Positions 1 through 7,524 are shown, counted from the first letter of the stretch. The stretch: 15,476 nucleotides of DNA from JARDZI01 sp041639705 (GCA_041639705.1 JBEQBT010000055.1:1-15476), one strand, 5' to 3'. Notes: generated by a model from the letters alone, not told the origin. Translations and numbers: made by a program.

Positions 1-1
1 T

Positions 2-160
2 GAGAAAAGAATATTATGTATAGACCTTTTATATCCCCATTGGTTTTATGGACTTGTTAAAAACCTGTTTCAAAACAACAAACCTATTAAATCCTCTGAA
101 ATCGAAAGAATGGCGAAACTAGAGGAGTCGAAGGTTTCACTGTTAAAAAGCTTGATATAA
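2..160 (+). CDS. C-terminal fragment of probable CotS-family spore coat protein
   Basis: The open frame enters from the left edge and ends at TAA 158-160, leaving 52 residues. The visible tail contains an aromatic YPHWFYGLVKNLF stretch followed by a charged helix with SEIERMAKLEESK. This is like the C-terminal region of the CotS/CotI/YutH kinase-like spore coat proteins, where a YP-x-x-(F/Y)W-like helix precedes a short basic segment and a Glu/Lys-rich end. The call rests on that weak resemblance and on the context: the next gene is CotSA-like, and cotS and cotSA are adjacent in Bacillus. The catalytic part lies outside the window. It ends 13 bases before the next start, so the two are probably co-transcribed. 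Another coat or sugar-metabolism protein is possible. Confidence 0.5.
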   Translation, partial: EKRILCIDLLYPHWFYGLVKNLFQNNKPIKSSEIERMAKLEESKVSLLKSLI

Positions 161-173
161 AGAGGTGAGAGAC

Positions 174-1313
174 TTGAAAATAGCATTAATTTGTACAGAA
201 AAACTGCCTGTGCCATGTATTGCCGGAGGGGCTATTCAACAGTATATAGATGGTATATTGCCCTATTTATCTTCAAAGCATAATATAACTGTATTCTCAA
301 TAGAATATCAAGGCTTATTGCCCCATGAAGTAATTGGTAATGTAGAATATATAAGAGTTCCTGGAAAAACTGCTGTAGAATATATAACTAATATAAAAAA
401 AGTTATTACAAATGATTTTGACCTAATCCATGTATTTAACCGTCCCCTATGGGTAAATAGTCTAAGTGAAATATTACCATATACGAAAATCAGTTTAAGC
501 CTTCATAATGAAATGTTTCACCCTGAAAAAATATCAAATATTAAGGCCAATTATTGTATAAATAGAGTTGAATTTATAAATACAGTAAGCAAGTTTATCG
601 CAGAGGGTGTTAAAAACCTCTATCCTATTGCAGCTAATAAATTAAAGGTTGTTTATTCTGCTGCTGATATAGACAAATATAAGCCTAAATGGTCTGATGA
701 GGGAAGGATGAATAAAGAAGTATTAAAAAAGAAGTACAATTTAGAAAATTATAAAATCATTCTTAACGTAAGCAGATTAAGTGAAAAAAAAGGAAATCAC
801 ATTATTATGAATGCAGCAAAGACACTCATGAACTATCGCAGGGATGTTGCACTAATTATAGTTGGCAGCAAGTGGTACGGTTCCAATAAAGAGGATGATT
901 ATACAAAATCCCTGCAGCAGCTCTCAAGAACCTTAACTGGACCAATTGTGTTTACGGGCTTTCTACCCCCCTCTGAAATTTCAAAATACTATAACATGGG
1001 GGATGTTTTTACATGCTGTTCCCAATGGAATGAACCTCTTGCAAGAGTTCATTACGAGGCTATGGCAGCAGGGCTTCCAATAATAACTACAAACAGAGGA
1101 GGAAATAGAGAGGTTGTTTCAGGTTTAAATAATGGCGTAGTAATTGACGATTACAATAACCCTAATGCTTTTGCCAATTCTATTGACTATTTATTGAATA
1201 ATCCGGAAATTGCTACAGCAATGGGAAAGGAAGGTAGATTTCTTACCGAAGAGAGATTTAATTGGAAAAGGGTCTCCGAGGATTTATTAATGAGTTTTTC
1301 TGATGTTAAATAA
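174..1313 (+). CDS. cotSA: CotSA-like spore coat glycosyltransferase (GT4 family)
   Basis: This is a 379-residue retaining glycosyltransferase of the GT-B fold, family 4. The N-terminus MKIALICTEKLPVP followed by GGAIQQY (about residues 18-24) closely resembles Bacillus CotSA, of nearly the same length. The C-terminal half carries the donor-site features: NVSRLSEKKG near 198-207 and the E-x7-E motif in EPLARVHYE (E287 to E295), then AGLPIITTNRGG. No signal peptide or membrane segment is seen, which fits action in the mother-cell cytoplasm on coat proteins. I chose TTG 174: the GAGGTG at 162-167 is a proper ribosome binding site 6 bases upstream, whereas the longer frame starting at GTG 165 would begin inside that site. 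Sugar donor and acceptor are not known from the sequence; the following genes suggest a UDP-uronic acid pathway. Family call is firm, CotSA assignment good. Confidence 0.82.
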   Translation: MKIALICTEKLPVPCIAGGAIQQYIDGILPYLSSKHNITVFSIEYQGLLPHEVIGNVEYIRVPGKTAVEYITNIKKVITNDFDLIHVFNRPLWVNSLSEILPYTKISLSLHNEMFHPEKISNIKANYCINRVEFINTVSKFIAEGVKNLYPIAANKLKVVYSAADIDKYKPKWSDEGRMNKEVLKKKYNLENYKIILNVSRLSEKKGNHIIMNAAKTLMNYRRDVALIIVGSKWYGSNKEDDYTKSLQQLSRTLTGPIVFTGFLPPSEISKYYNMGDVFTCCSQWNEPLARVHYEAMAAGLPIITTNRGGNREVVSGLNNGVVIDDYNNPNAFANSIDYLLNNPEIATAMGKEGRFLTEERFNWKRVSEDLLMSFSDVK

Positions 1314-1361
1314 TGTTGTTTTGCTTTATACCCTATTAACCTCATAAGAAAGAAAGGCAGG

Positions 1362-1369
1362 CATACAAA
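1362..1369 (+). promoter_or_regulatory. possible sporulation sigma factor -10 box before ugd
   Basis: CATACAAA matches most of the mother-cell sigma-E -10 consensus (CATACANT). An ATA-containing -35-like stretch (CTCATAAG, 1341-1348) lies at a slightly short spacing. The 77-base gap after cotSA could therefore hold a second, sporulation-specific start. The expected transcription start would fall almost on the ribosome binding site, which counts against it. Low confidence. Confidence 0.2.
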
Positions 1370-1390
1370 CTTTGTAAAGGAGAAATTATT

Positions 1391-2707
1391 ATGAATATAG
1401 CAGTTATAGGTACAGGATATGTAGGTCTTGTAACGGGAGTATGCCTATCATGGCTTGGATTTAATGTGATGTGCATGGATATAGATAAAGAAAAGATTAA
1501 TAAGCTTAATAATGGTATTGTTCCTATATATGAGCCTGGATTAGAAGAAATACTAAAGGAATGTATTAAATCTAAAAGGCTCTATTTCACTGCTGATATG
1601 AAAAAGGCTGTAGACTTTGGAGAAGCTATATTCATTGCAGTTGGAACACCATCAGATGAAAATGATTCTGCAGATTTAAAGTATGTATTTCAATCAGCAG
1701 CAGAAATAACCAAGTGCATGGATGAGTATAAAGTAATAATAAATAAAAGTACTGTGCCTGTAGGCACAGGAAGCCTGGTTAAAAACAAGGTTAAAGAAAT
1801 TCTTCAAGGGCTTGAGAAAAGGATTGATTTTGATATTGTGTCAAATCCTGAATTTTTGCGAGAAGGTTCCGCAATAAAGGATTTCATAAAACCAGATCGA
1901 ATAGTAATTGGAGTAGAAACTCAAAGGGCAGAGTCATTGATGAAAAGGATATATGCTAAACAAATACTTTTAGACATTCCTGTAATAGTCACGAATATAG
2001 AAACAGCAGAAATGATTAAGTACGCATCCAATGCTTTTCTTGCTACAAAAATAAGCTATATAAACGAAATTGCAAATATTTGTGATTTATGTAATGCAGA
2101 TATTAGCACCGTTGCAAAAGCAATGGGATTAGATCAAAGAATCAACCCAAGTTTTCTAAGGCCTGGTCCAGGGTATGGAGGAAGCTGTTTTCCCAAGGAT
2201 ACAAAAGCACTTATAGGCTTTGGAAAAAGCATAGGATATACACCTAAGATAATAGAGGAAGTAGTTGATGTTAACAATAACCAAAGAGTTCTGATGTATG
2301 AAAAAATTAAAGACGCTCTGGGAGATTTAAAGGGTAAAGTTATAACAATACTAGGAATTGCATTTAAACCAGGTACAGATGATATTCGTGAGACTCCATC
2401 AATTCCAATTATCAAACTACTTTTAGAGGACGGTGCAATTGTAAAGGTATTTGATCCTATTGCTATGGATAATACAAGGCTTCAGTTTCCTGAACTTGAT
2501 GTAGTTTACTGTGATGATTTATATTCTGCTTGTACTGATAGTTATTGTGTTGTATTAGTTACTGAATGGAGAGAATTTCAAGAAATAGATTTTATAAAAC
2601 TAAAATTCATTATGAAAATGCCAATATTTATTGACCTGCGAAACGTATATGACCCCAAATATGTAAAGAGTTTTGGATTTTATTATAGAGGGGTTGGGAA
2701 AAAATGA
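1391..2707 (+). CDS. ugd: UDP-glucose 6-dehydrogenase
   Basis: This 438-residue cytosolic enzyme of the UDP-glucose/GDP-mannose dehydrogenase family oxidises UDP-glucose to UDP-glucuronate with two NAD+. The N-terminal Rossmann domain begins with GTGYVG (residues 8-13 region). The catalytic signature is complete: NPEFLREG (152-159), K210 and N214 in the central helix, and GGSCFPKDTKAL (263-274) with the thioester cysteine C266 and K269. The C-terminal UDP-binding domain has FKPGTDDIRETPS (325-337). Length is normal for the family. The ribosome binding site AAAGGAG (1376-1382) lies 8 bases before ATG. Its stop overlaps the start of the next gene (ATGA, 2704-2707), indicating translational coupling. 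Next to a CotSA-like transferase it corresponds by position to Bacillus YtcA, so I infer a role in spore surface glycans; teichuronic acid or capsule synthesis is the alternative. Confidence 0.93.
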   Translation: MNIAVIGTGYVGLVTGVCLSWLGFNVMCMDIDKEKINKLNNGIVPIYEPGLEEILKECIKSKRLYFTADMKKAVDFGEAIFIAVGTPSDENDSADLKYVFQSAAEITKCMDEYKVIINKSTVPVGTGSLVKNKVKEILQGLEKRIDFDIVSNPEFLREGSAIKDFIKPDRIVIGVETQRAESLMKRIYAKQILLDIPVIVTNIETAEMIKYASNAFLATKISYINEIANICDLCNADISTVAKAMGLDQRINPSFLRPGPGYGGSCFPKDTKALIGFGKSIGYTPKIIEEVVDVNNNQRVLMYEKIKDALGDLKGKVITILGIAFKPGTDDIRETPSIPIIKLLLEDGAIVKVFDPIAMDNTRLQFPELDVVYCDDLYSACTDSYCVVLVTEWREFQEIDFIKLKFIMKMPIFIDLRNVYDPKYVKSFGFYYRGVGKK

Positions 2708-3669
2708 ATGCCATATTAGTCACTGGTGGTGCTGGTTTTATTGGTTCGAGCCTATGTGAGAAGCTGCTACAGCAAAATTATAATGTAATAAACATGGATA
2801 ACTTCAACAATTACTATGATCCTATAATTAAAAGATGCAATATTGAAAATGCCTCATGCAATTCCAATTATACTCTCATAGAAGGAAACATTCTGGATAC
2901 TGAGCTTTTGGATAGTATATTTAAAAGCTTTAATATAGATAAGGTTATTCATCTTGCTGCTATTGCAGGAGTCAGAAATTCAATTGAGAACCCCCTTGAA
3001 TATGTAGATGTTGATATAAAGGGGACTGTAAACCTACTTCAAATGTGTAAAAAATATAAAATTAGCAAATTCGTATTTGCTTCTTCCTCATCAGTATACG
3101 GAGTTAATAAAATTCCATTTAATGAAGAGGATCATTTAAGTCTTCAATTATCCCCATATGCAGCATCAAAATACTGTGGTGAAATGTTTTGTAAAACCTA
3201 TAACCTACTATATGGAATACCAATTGTTTGCTTAAGGTTTTTTACCGTATATGGTCCAAGGCAGAGGCCTGATATGGCAATACACAAATTTACAAAGCTT
3301 ATTGATGAAGACAATGAAATACTAATCTATGGGAACGGGGATAGCTCAAGGGATTACACTTATATTGATGACATAGTCGATGGCATTATTGCATCAATGA
3401 ATCTAGACTGCGATTTTGAAATATTTAATTTGGGCAGCTCCGAGTCTGTAAAAATTCTTTATTTAATTGCTTTAATAGAGAAAGGAATTAATAAAAAAGC
3501 AAAAGTCAAATTTATTAATACCCAGGCTGGTGACGCATTATACACCTTTGCTGATATTGAAAAAGCTAAGGAAGCTTTAGGATACAGCCCAAAAGTATGT
3601 ATAGGGGATGGTATTGATAAATTCATTGCCTGGTACAAAAGCAATAAATTAGTTATCAATGGATCCTAA
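2704..3669 (+). CDS. NAD-dependent sugar-nucleotide epimerase, UDP-glucuronate 4-epimerase-like
   Basis: This 321-residue extended short-chain dehydrogenase has GGAGFIG (8-14) for NAD binding, D32-N33 after the second strand, HLAAIAGVRNS (83-93), the serine cluster SSSS (127-130), the catalytic Y152-x3-K156 in SPYAASKYCGE, and RFFTVYGPRQRPDMA (178-192). That last motif, with a downstream RDYTYIDD, is typical of UDP-glucuronate 4-epimerases and the Bacillus YtcB type rather than of GalE. Together with the overlapping ugd it would convert UDP-glucose to UDP-glucuronate and on to UDP-galacturonate. ATG 2704 overlaps the ugd stop; AGAGGGG (2687-2693) gives a site 10 bases upstream. The gene is followed by a strong terminator, so it closes the operon. 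Exact substrate cannot be fixed from sequence; UDP-glucose 4-epimerase is the alternative. Confidence 0.85.
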   Translation: MNAILVTGGAGFIGSSLCEKLLQQNYNVINMDNFNNYYDPIIKRCNIENASCNSNYTLIEGNILDTELLDSIFKSFNIDKVIHLAAIAGVRNSIENPLEYVDVDIKGTVNLLQMCKKYKISKFVFASSSSVYGVNKIPFNEEDHLSLQLSPYAASKYCGEMFCKTYNLLYGIPIVCLRFFTVYGPRQRPDMAIHKFTKLIDEDNEILIYGNGDSSRDYTYIDDIVDGIIASMNLDCDFEIFNLGSSESVKILYLIALIEKGINKKAKVKFINTQAGDALYTFADIEKAKEALGYSPKVCIGDGIDKFIAWYKSNKLVINGS

Positions 3670-3697
3670 TACAGTATTAATCCATTGTACAATATTT

Positions 3698-3755
3698 ACT
3701 ATACCATAGACAGCAAGTCATTGATCTCGTTTTGCTAGCTATGGTATAGTTTTTT
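3698..3755 (+). terminator. strong Rho-independent terminator of the spore-coat sugar operon
   Basis: A perfect 12-bp stem (ACTATACCATAG at 3698-3709, CTATGGTATAGT at 3739-3750) is extended inward after a short mismatch by AGCAA/TTGCT, and is followed directly by a run of Ts to 3755. It lies 29 bases after the epimerase stop. Confidence 0.88.
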
Positions 3756-3953
3756 AAATTGCTGTTTTTCAGCTATTAATAGTCATACTTTTTAACCATG
3801 TAAGTCTTTCTGCCAAACCTAATTTTTCATTTTGATTCATATTTATTCCATGGTTCAAAGGACCTTTCCAGTATACTTTATTGTTTTATTCACTATAGTA
3901 TTGTATCATTTTACATGGGACATAAATATGTAAATCCTATAGTATAATGTTTC

Positions 3954-3959
3954 AGGAGG
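3954..3959 (+). promoter_or_regulatory. ribosome binding site fixing the TTG start of birA
   Basis: AGGAGG lies 9 bases before TTG 3969, the only in-frame start close to it. A TATAAT at 3943-3948 stands just upstream, but it has no good -35 box and would start transcription at the ribosome binding site itself, so the birA promoter is unresolved. The direct repeat CTATAGTAT (3893-3901 and 3937-3945) is also in this region. Confidence 0.7.
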
Positions 3960-3968
3960 TTCATTCAT

Positions 3969-4955
3969 TTGAAAATTAAAATAATAAAGCTGCTTAAAAA
4001 AGGTGGAAATGAATTTATATCAGGACAGGAAATAAGCAAAAGGCTTGGTGTTTCTAGAACTGCCATATGGAAATATATGAATCAAATTAGGGAAGATGGA
4101 TATGAAATTGAGTCTATATCAAATAGAGGTTATAGGCTTGTTTCTTCACCGGATGTTTTAACCTTTGAAGAAATTGAACCCTACTTAAATACAAAGTTTA
4201 TTGGAAGAAATATTATTCACTTCAATTCAATAGAATCAACAAACAGCATTGCAAAAAAGCTTGGTGATTCTGATGAAGCAAATGGAAGTGTTGTTATATC
4301 TGAGGAGCAGACCAATGGAAGGGGCAGACTGGGCAGAAGCTGGGTGTCTCCAAGTCATAAGGGAATATGGATGTCGATTATCTTAAAACCAAACTTAAGT
4401 CCTGTTGATGCTGTTAACTTAACTCAAACAGCTGCAGCTGCAGTTGTTAAAGCATCTGAGGAGATTGGAATAGAAACTTTAGTTAAATGGCCAAATGATA
4501 TTGTAATAAATAATAAGAAGGTATGCGGCATACTGACGGAAATGAATGCAGAATTAACTAGAATCAACTATGTTGTTGTAGGCATAGGAATAAACGTAAA
4601 TGTTGATGAATCTGAGTTTTCAGAGGATATAAGGGAAATCGCAACCTCTTTAAAAATACAAATGAATGCTCCAGTTAATCGTCAAGAGCTAACAGCCCGA
4701 ATTTTAAATAATTTTGAAGAATTATACACAAAGTTCACAGATGGGAATGATATTGAAACCTCTATTAAAATTTGCAGAGATAATTCTGCAGTAATTGGAA
4801 AGGATGTTTTGATTATAACCAGAGAAAAAAGTGTTGAAGCCCATGTTCTTGATATTGATAATATGGGAAGGCTGGTTGTTGAATATTCTGACGGAAGTCA
4901 GGAGCATATAATATCCGGAGAGGTTTCAATAAGAGGAAAGGTAAAGTATATATAG
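3969..4955 (+). CDS. birA: Bifunctional biotin-protein ligase / biotin operon repressor
   Basis: This 328-residue protein attaches biotin to carboxylase carrier domains through biotinyl-5'-AMP and, when loaded with the adenylate, represses biotin genes. Residues 1-60 form a winged helix (SGQEISKRLGVSRTAIWKYM recognition region, then a GYRL wing), so it is the DNA-binding class. The ligase core has the biotin-binding TNGRGRLGRSW (115-125), KWPND (173-177) with the catalytic lysine, CGILTE (186-191) and GIGINVN (205-211). A C-terminal SH3-like domain ends in SGEVSIRG. Length is typical. It starts with TTG behind a strong AGGAGG. It converges on bioY, whose promoter carries a BirA operator, so the repressor sits beside a likely target. 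No equally convincing operator is seen at birA itself. Confidence 0.95.
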   Translation: MKIKIIKLLKKGGNEFISGQEISKRLGVSRTAIWKYMNQIREDGYEIESISNRGYRLVSSPDVLTFEEIEPYLNTKFIGRNIIHFNSIESTNSIAKKLGDSDEANGSVVISEEQTNGRGRLGRSWVSPSHKGIWMSIILKPNLSPVDAVNLTQTAAAAVVKASEEIGIETLVKWPNDIVINNKKVCGILTEMNAELTRINYVVVGIGINVNVDESEFSEDIREIATSLKIQMNAPVNRQELTARILNNFEELYTKFTDGNDIETSIKICRDNSAVIGKDVLIITREKSVEAHVLDIDNMGRLVVEYSDGSQEHIISGEVSIRGKVKYI

Positions 4956-4999
4956 AGGTAAAGCTAACATTTTTACTAACTTTACTTATAAAATAGATA

Positions 5000-5032
5000 G
5001 ATTTTAAAATTCCCTACTACTTAGTAGTCAGG
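5000..5032 (-). terminator. probable weak terminator of bioY
   Basis: Read on the minus strand just past the bioY stop, a hairpin pairs CCT-G-ACTAC with GTAGT-A-GGG (between 5032 and 5012, one mismatch) and is followed by AATTTTAAAAT. The T-run is short, so termination may be partial. No matching plus-strand terminator for birA is evident in the 80-base convergent gap. Confidence 0.4.
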
Positions 5033-5035
5033 ATT

Positions 5036-5599
5036 TCACTCTTGCCACCTAGCGGAAATATCTCTAGCATGAATTATCCTTGATCCAAGAACAGCAACTA
5101 TTATACATTTTATAAGATCTCCTGGAATAAATACAAAAAATCCTATTTTTAAAGCAGTAATTAATGTTATGTCTTTCCCCATTACAGTCCTCACGATTAA
5201 ATAAAGATATGGAACACCTATAGCATAAATAACTGCTATTCCAGCTATTGATGCAATAAACAATCTTACAAATCCAACTCTTTTACCCCTTTCAGCTATC
5301 TTCCCTATTACATAGGCACCAATAATAAAGCCAACTAAATAACCAAAGCTTGGCTTAAATATGGCTTCAAAGCCTCCAGTACCTCCTGCAAAAACAGGCA
5401 TACCAAAAAGTCCAATTACTATATAAATTATTTGTGACAGGGCTCCTAATCTTCCACCAAGCATTACCCCTGATAATGCTGTAAATAGGAACTGCAAAGT
5501 AATAGGAACCGTTCCTAATGGTATCTGAATAAATGCCCCAACAGCTGTAAGAGCTGCAAATAAACCAACTAGTATAACTTGTTTAGTATTTACTATCAT
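5036..5599 (-). CDS. bioY: Biotin transporter substrate-binding subunit BioY (ECF type)
   Basis: This is a 187-residue hydrophobic protein with about six predicted membrane segments. It is the S component of an energy-coupling-factor transporter: it binds biotin and works either alone or with shared EcfA/EcfT subunits, which are not in this window. Family signatures are GTVPITLQ (29-36), GRLGALSQIIYI (49-60) followed by GLFGMPVFAGGTGG (63-76), FKPSFGYLVGF (81-91) and the C-terminal FIPGDLIK (157-164). ATG 5599 has a GGGGGAA site (5612-5606) 6 bases upstream. Its promoter overlaps a BirA operator, so expression should fall when biotin is sufficient. No biotin synthesis genes are nearby; whether the organism makes biotin cannot be judged here. 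Confidence 0.94.
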   Translation of the reverse strand: MIVNTKQVILVGLFAALTAVGAFIQIPLGTVPITLQFLFTALSGVMLGGRLGALSQIIYIVIGLFGMPVFAGGTGGFEAIFKPSFGYLVGFIIGAYVIGKIAERGKRVGFVRLFIASIAGIAVIYAIGVPYLYLIVRTVMGKDITLITALKIGFFVFIPGDLIKCIIVAVLGSRIIHARDISARWQE

Positions 5600-5673
5600 T
5601 AATAGTTCCCCCTGTATGAAAAAATATAATCCTAAGAAAATTACACTACTATTATTACCAATATCTATGGTTT

Positions 5674-5702
5674 AGTTTACATTCTCTTTTTATAATTGTC
5701 AA
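5674..5702 (-). promoter_or_regulatory. bioY promoter
   Basis: On the minus strand a perfect -35 TTGACA (5702-5697) is followed after 17 bases by TAAACT (5679-5674), a 4/6 match to TATAAT. The -35 box lies within one half-site of the BirA operator. Confidence 0.65.
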
Positions 5703-5729
5703 CCTAAACTATGTATCGTGTTTACAATT
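5694..5729. promoter_or_regulatory. BirA operator upstream of bioY
   Basis: The inverted repeat AATTGTCAAC (5694-5703) and GTTTACAATT (5720-5729), separated by 16 bases, differs at one position from perfect symmetry. It fits the known BirA box pattern of TTGT-x-AACC and its mirror image separated by about 14-16 bases. It covers the bioY -35 box, so bound BirA should block RNA polymerase. Confidence 0.82.
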
Positions 5730-5763
5730 ATATTAACTATAAATCCGTTGTATGGTATTATTT

Positions 5764-5793
5764 AAAACAAAAAGGACTATAAAAATATAGCCC
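5764..5793 (-). terminator. Rho-independent terminator of the fprA/mini-GGDEF operon
   Basis: On the minus strand GGGCTATA (5793-5786), a TTTT loop and TATAGTCC (5781-5774) form an 8-bp stem with one G-U pair, followed by TTTTTG and more Ts. It lies about 50 bases past the mini-GGDEF stop at 5845. Confidence 0.82.
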
Positions 5794-5844
5794 CCTAGAT
5801 AACCTTCTAATTTCTATTCTATAAGTGGTATTTATGGCTTTGAA

Positions 5845-6099
5845 TCATATAACTCTTGTATCCCACATCAATACCCTATTCTTTCCTGCATCCTTAGCAA
5901 GTCCATTAGCCTTTTCTGCTTTATCAATTAGTTCAGTAATACAGCTACCATCTTTAGGATAACATGAAATATCAAAAATAAGTATTGCTCCATTTTCATC
6001 AAATATTTCTTCAAAATCAGACTCTATAAATCTAAAAAAATTAGGCAGACATGTTAGCGGATCAATATAAATGTTGTTATACAGATTCCTAATTTCCAT
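5845..6099 (-). CDS. Core-deleted GGDEF-like small protein
   Basis: The product (84 residues) looks like the two ends of a diguanylate cyclase domain joined together. The start, YIDPLTCLPNFFRF (11-24), matches the DPLTGLPN entry of GGDEF domains, and GAILIFDIS matches the first core strand. The end, YPKDGSCITELIDKA then AGKNRV, matches the last part of the domain (YP-x-DG ... AL-x-x-AK-x-AGKNRV). Roughly 80 residues between them, including the GG(D/E)EF loop and metal sites, are absent without any frameshift. It cannot be a cyclase. I chose ATG 6099, which has AAGGGG with a 7-base spacer; the longer frame from 6126 has no ribosome binding site. It lies 50 bases after the fprA stop (6150) and shares its terminator. 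It may be a remnant of an in-frame deletion or a small regulator. Confidence 0.6.
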   Translation of the reverse strand: MEIRNLYNNIYIDPLTCLPNFFRFIESDFEEIFDENGAILIFDISCYPKDGSCITELIDKAEKANGLAKDAGKNRVLMWDTRVI

Positions 6100-6149
6100 C
6101 TCCATACCCCTTACAAAACAGATCATACTATTTTTTATACAAAGCGTTC

Positions 6150-7337
6150 CTATTCTCCAACCAGTTTCTCTCCAAATTTCCTTCCAAACTCAATACACTC
6201 CTCCAGTTCCTTTTCATCGGGCATATATTTAACCCTTATAGGTTCTTGAATTACTTTAACCTTTGCCTTTGCTAAATGATCTTCCAGTATTTTAATTGAT
6301 TCTCCACTCCAACCATAGCTTCCAAATGCTGCACCAACTTTATCCGTAAACTTTAGTCCCACAAGGTCCTCTAATAGAGGAGTCAGGGAGGATAGTATCC
6401 CGTTATTAACAGTGGATGAACCTAGTAAAATACCCTTTGATTTAAAAATCTCTGTAAGTACATCGTTTTTGTCAGCAGTAGATATTTCAAATATCTTATA
6501 TGGTATACCTGCCTCACCTATACCCTTTCCAATGAATTCAGCCATTTTATGAGTAGCACCCCACATGGAGTTATATATAACTACCACACTCTTTTCTTGA
6601 ATTCCAGTAGCCCATTCATAATATTTTTCAACAATTCTCATAGGATCTTTTCTCCATATAACACCATGACTTGGAGCTATAATGTCTATAGGTAGGTTAA
6701 GCCCCTTAAGCTGATCTATCTTTTGTTTAACAGACCTGCTAAAGGGAGTTAATATGTTTGCATAATACTTAAGAGCTTCCTGGAATACTTCAACTTCATC
6801 TACCTGATCATTAAATATTTTTGATGATGCAAAGTGCTGTCCAAATGCATCATTTGAAAATAATATGTTTTTACCAGTTAGATATGTAAACATAGTATCT
6901 GGCCAATGAAGCATGGGAGCCTCAATAAACATCAATTCATTTTTTCCAATACTGATTCTATCTCCTGTAGCTACAACATTTAAATTCCAATCCTTATGAT
7001 AATGCCGACCTAATGTTTCCTCCCCCTTTTTAGAAACAAATATTGGCGTGTTAGGTATATATTCCATAATTACAGGCAGGGCTCCTGAATGATCTGGTTC
7101 AGAGTGGTTTGCGACTATATAATCGATTTTATTTATGTCAACTACTTCCCTTAGGTTTTCTAGAAATCTTTCTGTGAGAGGCTGCCAAACTGTATCGATA
7201 AGAACAGTTTTTTCATCCTTTACAAGATACGCGTTATATGTGCTTCCCCTATGGGTCGAGAGCTCATAGCCATGAAAATATCTTACTCTCCAGTCTGTTG
7301 CTCCTACCCAATATACCCCTTCCTTTAACTCCTTCAT
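6150..7337 (-). CDS. fprA: A-type flavodiiron protein (O2/NO reductase)
   Basis: The 395-residue protein reduces O2 to water or NO to N2O in the cytoplasm of anaerobes, taking electrons from rubredoxin or F420/flavin partners. Residues 1-245 form the metallo-beta-lactamase-like diiron domain with the full ligand set: H78-x-E80-x-D82-H83 (NHSEPDHSG), H144 (MLHWPD), D163 (FSNDAFGQ) and H224 (APSHG). Residues 248-395 form a flavodoxin domain with the FMN loop NSMWGATHKMAE (256-267) and SSTVNNG (307-313). No rubredoxin or flavin reductase domain is fused, so it is class A, and no partner gene is seen nearby. ATG 7337 has AGGAGA (7350-7345) 7 bases upstream. The mini-GGDEF gene follows in the same transcript. 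Whether O2 or NO is the main substrate cannot be told from sequence. Confidence 0.94.
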   Translation of the reverse strand: MKELKEGVYWVGATDWRVRYFHGYELSTHRGSTYNAYLVKDEKTVLIDTVWQPLTERFLENLREVVDINKIDYIVANHSEPDHSGALPVIMEYIPNTPIFVSKKGEETLGRHYHKDWNLNVVATGDRISIGKNELMFIEAPMLHWPDTMFTYLTGKNILFSNDAFGQHFASSKIFNDQVDEVEVFQEALKYYANILTPFSRSVKQKIDQLKGLNLPIDIIAPSHGVIWRKDPMRIVEKYYEWATGIQEKSVVVIYNSMWGATHKMAEFIGKGIGEAGIPYKIFEISTADKNDVLTEIFKSKGILLGSSTVNNGILSSLTPLLEDLVGLKFTDKVGAAFGSYGWSGESIKILEDHLAKAKVKVIQEPIRVKYMPDEKELEECIEFGRKFGEKLVGE

Positions 7338-7434
7338 ATAATTTTCTCCTTCCTTTATCCATAAAATTATCGAGAACGTTTAATTTCATCTATTTTAATA
7401 TTTACTTTGGTCAATAATAATATGTAGAATAAGT

Positions 7435-7475
7435 AATACCCCTCAAATCTTTTTTTTAAAGACCTGAGGGGTATT
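7435..7475 (-). terminator. hairpin between the ymaF-like gene and fprA, terminator-like
   Basis: AATACCCCTCA (7435-7445) and TGAGGGGTATT (7465-7475) form a perfect 11-bp stem. A second 5-bp stem inside it (TCTTT/AAAGA, 7448-7462) holds a T-only loop. It lies 50 bases beyond the ymaF-like stop and upstream of fprA. Neither strand has a clean T-run after the stem, so termination is likely but not certain; a processing or protein-binding hairpin is possible. Confidence 0.45.
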
Positions 7476-7524
7476 GCTGCAAAATAATCTGAATCGAAAA
7501 TGCCATTACTTGTCTGTTTATATT

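Noticed and set aside
3769..3885. Minus-strand open stretch of 38 codons (ending SMTINS) after the coat-sugar terminator
   Set aside because: The residues look somewhat protein-like (YWKGPLNHG, GLAERLTWLK) and it may be the tail of a decayed gene, but an upstream stop at 3888, the lack of a good start with a ribosome binding site and no recognised family leave it unsupported.
3910..3934. TTTACAT/ATGTAAA dyad upstream of birA as a second BirA operator
   Set aside because: Half-sites point the wrong way relative to the bioY operator, the spacing (11 bases) differs, and the region is A/T-rich, so chance is likely.
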